This document shows positions 56,876 to 64,000 of a DNA stretch of 64,000 nt, in pieces. The stretch lies in assembly GCF_030272615.1 (NCBI RefSeq), contig NC_081406.1, positions 109,381,283 to 109,445,282 on the forward strand, in the 5' to 3' direction. The stretch comes from Cryptomeria japonica (taxonomy: Eukaryota; Streptophyta; Pinopsida; Cupressales; Cupressaceae). Numbering within the stretch: position 1 is the first letter of the stretch; each line of letters begins with the position of its first letter. Both the position numbers and the translations under genes were made by a program. The notes under the pieces are model-generated. The model had not been told where the DNA came from. It ran no database searches and saw nothing but the letters and a program-made list of their open reading frames with translations.

Positions 56876-57630
56876 TTGATGATCAATTGTGAATCTCCGT
56901 AGACTTTTAGTTCAGTTATCTTCCATTCAACAACCACCTTGATGGCAGTCACAAGTGCCTTATATTTTTCCATGTTATTGGTGCAAGGTAGCATTAATCT
57001 GTATGATCTTGGGATGGTATCTCCTTCAGGAGTGACAAAGAGAATGCCAACCCTTGACCCATGCTGAATAAAAGATCCATCAAAGTAAATAATCCATTGC
57101 TTGGTGTTGATGTTAAGAATATCCTTGTTGGGAAAGTCTACTTGGATTGGTTGATAGTCTTGTAGTGGTGCCTCAACCAGTTGGTCTACAATCGCTTGCC
57201 CCTTGATAGCTCTTCTTTCAGTGTACTGAATGTCAAATTCACTTAGGATCATAACCCATTTTGTGAACCTTCCTGTGAGAGAAGCTTTGGCGAGTAGGTA
57301 CTTTAATGGATCAATTTTTGCCACTAGATTTATGGTATGTGCTAACATGTAGTGTTGCAACTTTTGGGACGCAAAAACTATAGATAAGCATTCTTTCTCA
57401 ATGAATGTATAATTAAGTTCATAGCCATTTAATGTCTTGTTGATGTAGTATATGGCTCATTCTTTTCCTGCTGAATCCTCTTAAGCTAAGAGTGCTCCTA
57501 ATGAAACTTTTGTTGTAGATATGTAGAGAATAAGGGGTTTTCCTCCTATTGGTGGAACCAGAACAGGTGGATTCATTAAGTACTGCTTGAGTTGATGAAA
57601 GGATTATGCACACTTGTCTTCCCACCTAAA
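56876..57630 (-). pseudogene. pol: Gypsy M RNase H pair (first RNase H and N-terminus of second)
   Basis: The first RNase H (about 57625-57180) ends with 'LTGRFTKWVMILSEFDIQYT'. A linker with 'KGQAIVDQLVEAP' follows. The second, archaeal-type RNase H starts 'QWIIYFDGSFIQHGSRVGI' and continues to 'LKVYGDSQLIIN' near 56880, where N cuts it. This is the order RT, RNase H, second RNase H, integrase usual in Tat-like elements. Confidence 0.87.
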
Positions 57631-57639
57631 AGCCACATG

Positions 57640-58470
57640 TTTATGCAATAGATGTGTGAACCGAAGACATTTATCTGCCAGCTAAGCTATGAATCTTTGA
57701 ATGGATTGCAATTGCCCTTCCAGAGATTTGAGTTGGCTAATGTTTCTAAGAGGTGGCATCTCCATGATTGCTTGGAACTTTTCTGGATCAACCTCTATGC
57801 CTTTTTCTAATACAATGTAGCCCAATAGCTTGCCTACAGTGACACCAAAGACACACTTTTTAGGGTTCAACCGGACATTAAACTATTCTAACCTTGTGAA
57901 TATCTTTTCCCAGATTTCTAGATGTCCTTCTCTTGTACAAGATTTATCTAGTAGGTCATCTACATAATCCTCCATGAATGTGTGCATCATTTCATGGAAA
58001 ATAGTGGTCATTTCTCTTTGATAGGTGGCTCCTACATTCTTAAGGCCGAAAGGCATGGCATTCCAACAATAGGTTCCCCATGGGCATGTGAATGTAGTCC
58101 TGTTTGGATCTTTGGGGGCTATCTTGATTTGATTATAGCTTGAGAAGCCATCCATTAATGATAACATTGCATGTCCTACTGTGAGATCTACAGTGATGTC
58201 TATGCTTGGAAGCATGAAGTCATCTTTAGGACAAGCTTGGTTGAGATCTCTGAATTCAGTGCAAATCCTAATGCTTTTGTCTAGCTTGGAGATAGGTACA
58301 ATGTTTGAGATCCACTATGAATATTCTATAGGTCAGATAAATCCAACATCCAATAGTTTCTTCAGTTCATCTTTGACTAGCAGTGCCACTTGTGGATTCA
58401 TCTTTCTGAGTTTTTGTTTGACGGGTTTGGCCCCTGGAGCTATGGATAAGTGATGCATGATGAGATCTAG
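57640..58470 (-). pseudogene. pol: Gypsy M reverse transcriptase
   Basis: 'FRDLNQACPKDDFMLPSID' near 58200-58260 and 'MLSLMDGFSSYNQIKIAP' give the early RT blocks. 'CWNAMPFGLKNVGATYQREM' and then 'FMEDYVDDLLDKS' give the catalytic YVDD box near 57955-57985. 'NPKKCVFGVTVGKLLGYIVL' follows. Stops near 57880, 57675 and in 58320-58360 break it. Confidence 0.9.
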
Positions 58471-58471
58471 A

Positions 58472-60013
58472 TCAATGTCGGGCATGTCTGCGTATGACCA
58501 AGTGAAGTTGACTTGCTTCTCTTGAAAAAATTGGTGAATTTGGTCTCTCTTGCTCGGTTAATGATTCTGCAAGATGGATGACTTTTGCTGTTTCTTGAGT
58601 GCCAAGGTTGATAGATTGAGTTGGCCCAATCAAAATGGCTGATCTCTCTTGATAATGTTTGGGAAAGGTGTCAAGTCTTTCATCCTCAAGTGCCTCAAAG
58701 AGGTTATTACCTTTGGATATGCCTTTTGTTTTTACTCGTTTGCGATCTAATACTACCATAGAATGGTTTTCACCATTAGATCCTTTTTTCTTTTTTCCTT
58801 TATTTTTATGACTGTAAGATTTGGCAACCCCCTTTGTGAAGGTGTCGCTTGAAGATCTGCTAGTGGAACATGTTTCTAGGTTTACTGAACAAAGGTATTG
58901 GACAATGGCATCATCATTACGGAAGTTGGGTAGGCTTACGTGCTCATGTTCATTCCAGTCTATGAGGTCAGGGTATACTAGTGACATTGGGTCATTTGGC
59001 AGGTTGAGGTCTGCAATCATGATGGTCATGATAGAGACATCATCATAGTTGTTTGGGATATTGGTGAGGTCTATGATATTCTCAAGGTCTTTGATGGTAC
59101 TTTCCTCGACAGTGCCTTGTTTGTATTGTCGCTGCTTGTTCTCACTAGCCTCATAGATATGTTGTGGTCTGAATTCAAACGGTCAAGATATTGAGCCTTG
59201 TACCTCATGAGAAATGGGTGTGTATGCATGGATGGTATCCACCTCAATATCTTCAGTAACATCAGAATAAATATCCCACTCATATTTATTGGAATCGGTT
59301 TCAAAATCATTGTCTTAGGTTACCTCGCTAAATCTTATAGGTATATTGTATGGTGAGAAAAGATCACTAATAATTGACACAATTTTAGTAGCTTGTTTAG
59401 ATTCGAGATCGGTGCTTGCCTGTACTCTTTGAATTTGTTCATATATTATTTCCTTTCTATGAGTAGCAATTTCTTTAGGTTATGGATCAACCTTGGTTTG
59501 ATTAGGGTTCTTGTATATAATGTACTTTCTTATAAGAAGCTCCCTCCCTTTTAATAGCGAGTTCTTCTTGTCATTTCTCATCTTCTTCATGCTTTTTGTC
59601 CTTCCTTGTCTTTTTTGCTGCTTGGCGTAGTGCTTCTTGCCATGAATCTTCGTTATATTTTTTTCTGCTTTCCATTGAAGTTTTTGATGGTGAGCTTTTT
59701 GTGCTAACGGAATATGTTGGCCATACCCAAGTCCTATTTTATCTTTTGCAAATTGTGAAGGGGGTTGTATTGGTTCTATGATGCCTTCTTGGCACTTGCC
59801 AATAGGTCCTTTTCTTTTATATCCCATTCGTTGCATGATCCAGAACCCATTACCATATTGTTCTATTGGGATTGTGACCTCTATTGTTGCTGCTCATGCT
59901 TCTTCTTCATCCTTGTAGAGCCAACTAAGGATGTCTTTATCTTTTGATTCTTCTTCTAATGTTCCTGATTGGATGAAGGCACCCTCAAAATTCTTGATGA
60001 GTTGTTTTGATGG
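58472..60013 (-). pseudogene. Gypsy M protease-RT linker
   Basis: Three minus-strand frames (59836-59480, 59310-59071, 59029-58472). One has a 'KIGLGYGQHIPLA' stretch that resembles a G-patch core; others are acidic or Lys-rich. Such poorly conserved linkers are usual in Tat-like Gag-Pol. I assign no separate function. Confidence 0.6.
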
Positions 60014-60955
60014 CTATCTTGATGTAGATGGTAAACAATGTGATCTAGGGGATAGAGTTTCAAAATAATACTCTCCGATTCCGTTGTCCTTGATATGTAG
60101 CTGCCTCTCAAAGTCTAGAGATAAAGACTTGAATTTTTCCTGATTGTTTGATGGTGAAGCTTCTCTGTTGTGTGGTACTAGGACATCTTGCACTGCTTTC
60201 AATGTGTTACAATATTGAGAAGTATTGGTGTCTACTGAAATGGTGATTTCTTGTCCATCAAAAGGAAATTTGATGCATTGGTGATAGGTGGAAGATATGA
60301 CTTGCATTTCATGGATCCAAGGGCGACCTAAGAGTATATTGTAGGACAAGTCTATATACAAGACTTGGCAAACCATTTCTTTTAGCACTGGTCCCACTTG
60401 AATAGGTAGGAATACCACACCTTTTGATGATCTTTCTTCATCATCATAGGCCTTGATGGTGATTCTTCTTTTTTGATCAATAGCTTTCTCAGAGAAACCC
60501 AATGCACAAAGGAGTTTTAGAGTACAAATATTTAAACTTGCTCCTCCATCTATAAGTACTCTTTTAACCTGATGTTTATAGACTAATGCTTCAATGTGCA
60601 ATGGGGTATTATGAGGATGATTTAAAGAGATGTCATCATGCTCTGAGAATGATAAGATATGAGGTACAACCAAATGTGCCACCATAGCTTTGAATCTATC
60701 CAGGTCCAAATTGGGTGGTACCACAGTGTCAAGAACTTTCTCCAAAATGTCTTTGTGAGCTGGTGAGATTCTCAATAGCTCTAAGATGGAGATTTGAGCT
60801 TGTATCCTTTGTAGTTTGTCCATAAGACTATATAGAGTGTTGGGGGGAGGACTTGATGTTTTAGATGTGCTCCCCTCAAGGACATACTTTTGCACTCTTG
60901 TTGTCACATTCACCGGTGCATGTTCTTGTTTATTCTTAATTGTGATGACATTCAC
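60014..60955 (-). pseudogene. pol: Gypsy M protease
   Basis: Open for 313 residues. 'ISILELLRISPAHKDILE' is the linker, 'VKRVLIDGGASLNICTLKLL' the active site, and 'LSYNILLGRPWIHEMQVISS' the downstream motif. Homologous to the protease of F at 8.1-8.6 kb. A TAG at 60956 separates it from gag in the same phase, where Gln is likely (CAG to TAG). Confidence 0.9.
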
Positions 60956-60956
60956 C

Positions 60957-62761
60957 TAATTTTCAGCAAATGAGATGTGGTTGATTACATTGTCATAGAT
61001 GTGGTTAATACAAGCTCCTTTGTTGTCAGATATGGATGTTCCTCCCTTGTTGTAAATGGGGAGGGGATCTTTGAATGTCATGTGGTCATTGTTGGTCTTA
61101 TGGCCATTCACTGTCATGTCTCCCTTTTCTAGTAAATATTCAACCAAGTTTTTCAACCTCATGCAATCATTTGTGCGATGTCCCTTGTTGCGATGATATT
61201 CAAAAAAATGTGAATCATTCCACCATGATGGCTTAACTTGGGGTTCATAGTCACATATGGGGGGTAATGAAATAACTTTGTTCATCAACAATCCTTGAAA
61301 TGCTGATTGAAGGGATTGCCCCAATGGTGTAAAAGTCCTTTTATAAAATGAGGGTTTGGTGTAACCCCCTTCATTTTTGTTTCCTTGGTTGTTGCTAGTG
61401 TTGCCTTGATTTTTGTGCTGGTAGTTGTCGTTGTTGTTTGGATTCCTATTTTGTTGATTATTGTTGGGAGGTGTAACACCTGATAGGTTGAGAACCGGTT
61501 GCTTGGGTTTGAAATTGTCCACTACACCACCATTAACCACTTTCTTGTTTTTATTCCAAAATTTAGACTTGTATGAGTTATTGTAGGTGTTATTACTGGA
61601 TGAGTTAGGACCTTCATTGGTGAACTTCAAGGTCCCCTTTTGGATTGAGGCCTCTTCCACTTGGATGCCATTTTCTATGAGCTTTTGGAAACTAGGTAGA
61701 CATTGCAATTTTAGTTGATAACACATTTCAGTATTCAAATTGTTTATAAATATTTCCATTTTCTCCTTTTTAGGCACATCACGGGGATACCTCAAGACCA
61801 TGTGCCTCGATCTTTATAGGAATACCATGAATCTCTCATTGGATTTTTGCTTTGTGTTACATAGATCAAGCACAGTAACCTCATGTTGGATATTATACAA
61901 GTATTGTGAAATACATTTATTCACCAACTCATAAAATGATCTTATAGGAGATGTGAGTTTAGAGAGCCATTCCATGGTTTGACCTCCCAAGCTTCTTGGA
62001 AATAACCTCATCATATAGGTGTCGTTGTGGGCAAACTCAAAGCTCATGGTCCAGAACTCCCTAATGTGATCATGAGGATCACTCCCTCCATCATACTTGT
62101 GATATTGTGGGATACTTGAGTTCAGTGGAAAAGGCACCATGTTCAGCCTTCTATCAAAGGGGTAGGGACAAATATTCTCTAAGGAATATCTTGTAGTGGT
62201 CCCTTGTTGCATGTCTCTCATTTGTTGTTGCAAGGCTTGGAGTTGTTGGGTAATGAGGTTCAAAGGAGCATCATTTTTGTTGCCTCCTTTATGGTTGGCT
62301 CTTCTTCTTTCACCATTGTTACCTTGACCTTGGTTGTTACCTTAATTTTGGTCTTGGTTATTGTTGTTGTTTTGACGCTGGTTATCTTTACCTTGGTCAT
62401 TGTCATGCCTACCTTGATCATCATCATTTTCCCAATCTTCATCAAAGATATAATATTTTTATTTTGTGCGTGGAATCCTTTTGTTGGTGTTGCTAGGAAT
62501 TTCCGTATCAAAATCCTCAGGAATTTTCACCCCTTTGCTATTAGGCATAAGAAGGTACTTTTGCTTGTCACTTTCTATGAGTCTTTCCATAAGCTTTTGG
62601 AAATAAGCATTTTGTTGGCATTGTTGTATGAGTTCATCGGTGATTTATTCTTCTTTCCTATGGGCATACTCATAAAAGGGGTTAGGTTCTCTAAAACCCA
62701 TACTTGACTCTGGTTGAGGATCTCACTCTTTGTTCTTCCTAGATATTGTGTTGGCAGCCAT
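60957..62761 (-). pseudogene. gag: Gypsy M gag, broken
   Basis: A likely ATG at 62761 begins 'MAANTISRKNKE', then a stop. The Asn/Gln/Asp-rich stretch at 62260-62470 is low complexity. The capsid segment 62263-61814 has 'MMRLFPRSLGGQTMEWLSKL' and 'SQYLYNIQHEVTVLDLCNTK'. The second run 61801-60956 has an Asn-rich part and a finger-like 'FFEYHRNKGHRTNDC', in which the first Cys has become Phe compared with F. Confidence 0.87.
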
Positions 62762-64000
62762 TGATTTGTTGTTTAATAAAACTCTTCCATTACAAACGGG
62801 ATTTGTTCTTCTTCCTCTTCTCTTAAAGGGGTTGGTGGTTCCTGTATGCGGGAAAAGCGGGTCGATAGAACTTGAAATGTGAAAAATGGAGTTCTAGGGA
62901 GCCTTGCTCACACACCCACAAGACTTCTTGGTGCAAGCTATGGAGTCATGAAGTCTGGCTCAGCTTCCCAAGGTTGGTTCCATGGTTCTCTATCTCACAA
63001 GGTCCCTCAAACCGATGTCTTTGCTCTTAGATCACTGAGAAAAGTGGTTTAGGGATGACAAATGCAAGAACGAGGGATGCTTGGTTTGATTTTAAGATGA
63101 GATGCATCCTAAGCTAGGCATGATCCTATAAATGCAATAAACTAGTTATAAGATAACAAGATTAGTAAACAAGACTATCCTAGCATGCTATATTAGTCTA
63201 TGATTAAGCTAAATGATAAGGAACATACTCTAAACATGCATATTTAGATTAATTCCCATTTAAAAGAGAGGCTAAATGATGAGCATAAATGATATATGAA
63301 AGCTTGAATGGATTTTAGTATAAGTGTGATGCTAAAGACTTGGATGATGAAAATGGAGGAATGAGAGCTCTATTTATAGAAAAAATAGGGAAATGAATGG
63401 TTAGGATTGAAAGAGGCAATCAAGGGTTGAGTTTGAAAGTTGGGAATCCATGTTTGCAATTGGCACCAATGAAATGGTGACAATTATCAACATAAGGTTG
63501 GTTGAGAGGAGATGTAAGAAGCATTAAATGCTTGAGAAGACCTCATGGTTACCCTAGTGGTTAAGGGTTAAGGTTAAGTTAGGGTTATCCAATAGATAAA
63601 GCTTTTATCCAAAGGATAAACTCTTGTGCAAAGGTTTAAGGATAACCATGGTCAAAGCAATAAATTCTTGATGAGACCCTTGGGTTACATGGAAGTTGAG
63701 TTTATGGAAATTCTTTAACCATGCTAAAGGGTTGAGTTAACCATTAATGGTTATGAAGACTTTGGGGACAAATTTGTAAGAGTCCTTCCAAATTTGGGGG
63801 TAATGGATAAAGGCTTTAATGCTTTTAGAAGACTTTACTCCAAATTTGAGAAGTGACCTCCTCAAATTTAGGGAAAGGGGATAATGAATGGGTTTGGGTT
63901 AATTAATTAGGATTAGATGGATTCTAGAAGAAAATAGGAAGAGGGTTAGGATGCAAGTGGGAGGTGTAGGATTTTGCAAGTGGATGAAGGGATAATAGGT
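62762..64000 (-). repeat. Leader and probable 5' LTR of Gypsy M (partial)
   Basis: No gene. The first few hundred bases are leader. From about 63050 on, the text resembles the middle of LTR L: 'gagctctatttatag' at 63366-63380 and 'aaatgaatggttaggattgaaag' after it match 'gggctctatttataggg' and 'aaatggatggttgagattga' near 42306-42350. I could not fix the LTR boundary or a PBS, so pairing with L is tentative. Confidence 0.5.
63370..63379 (-). promoter_or_regulatory. TATA-like box in the LTR near 63.4 kb
   Basis: Minus strand CTATAAATAG, as in LTR L. Confidence 0.6.

Larger units (their letters stand above)
41786..64000 (-). mobile_element. Tat-like Gypsy M (minus strand, incomplete)
   Basis: Reads right to left: LTR (mostly beyond 63 kb), gag (62.8-61.0 kb), protease (61.0-60.0), linker, RT (58.5-57.6), RNase H (57.6-57.1), second RNase H (57.1-54.9, split by N), integrase (54.8-53.9 and 46.24-46.15, split by K), a long repeat-rich 3' region, polypurine tract and 3' LTR L. 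It sits in the integrase of Gypsy E. Its right end is outside the window, so no target duplication can be checked. All genes are broken. Confidence 0.8.

Noticed and set aside
1-64000. Host genes, tRNA or rRNA genes, CRISPR arrays
   Set aside because: I looked for conserved cellular proteins, cloverleaf-like boxes and regular spacer arrays and saw none; all coding signals trace to retrotransposons.

Overview
This is a window of nuclear plant DNA made almost entirely of nested, decayed LTR retrotransposons. I see no host gene, tRNA, rRNA or bacterial feature. The AT-rich sequence, high nesting depth and abundance of Ty3/Gypsy (Tat-like and chromodomain) and Copia elements point to a seed plant with a very large genome. 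A gymnosperm is my guess, but the window does not prove it. Letters A to N below are my own labels.

Left block (1-14184), four levels deep. A Copia-type LTR remnant G (13788-14184) is interrupted by the 5' part of a minus-strand Gypsy F (from 13787 leftwards past base 1). F holds a 5' LTR, a primer-binding site, a long leader with 21-bp minisatellites, gag and protease. The protease of F is interrupted by a solo Copia-type LTR B (32-8066). B is in turn split by A (267-7447), a full-length but dead Copia with two LTRs of about 1.4 kb, a tRNA-iMet-type PBS, a polypurine tract and a 5-bp duplication GTAAT.

Right block (about 14.2 kb to the end). The base layer is E, a plus-strand Tat-like Gypsy whose pieces read LTR, gag, protease, RNase H, RT, second RNase H, integrase start. 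E is cut by four insertions. I (16944 to about 23646) is an LTR element with gag and protease only. J (24371-31971, duplication TTTGA) is a pol-less LTR element. D (32871-40033) is a minus-strand chromodomain Gypsy that carries a solo LTR C (33320-34255, duplication GGCCA). M (41786 to beyond 64000) is a minus-strand Tat-like Gypsy. M itself contains K (46243-53863), a second pol-less element of the J family, and N (55230-56875), a probable solo LTR.

The most unusual content is the J/K family. Two independent insertions on opposite strands have the same plan: LTR, iMet-type PBS, a coiled-coil plus CCHC-knuckle gag, a 448-base gap, a second protein of about 1000 residues with a Lys/Glu-rich middle, polypurine tract, LTR. 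Neither contains protease, integrase, RT or RNase H. They appear to be non-autonomous passengers that had to borrow enzymes, plausibly from Copia elements related to A, with which they share the PBS, the polypurine-tract context and hairpins in the LTR. Every coding region here carries stops or frameshifts, so I annotate them as pseudogenes. How the elements worked is inferred from family knowledge.
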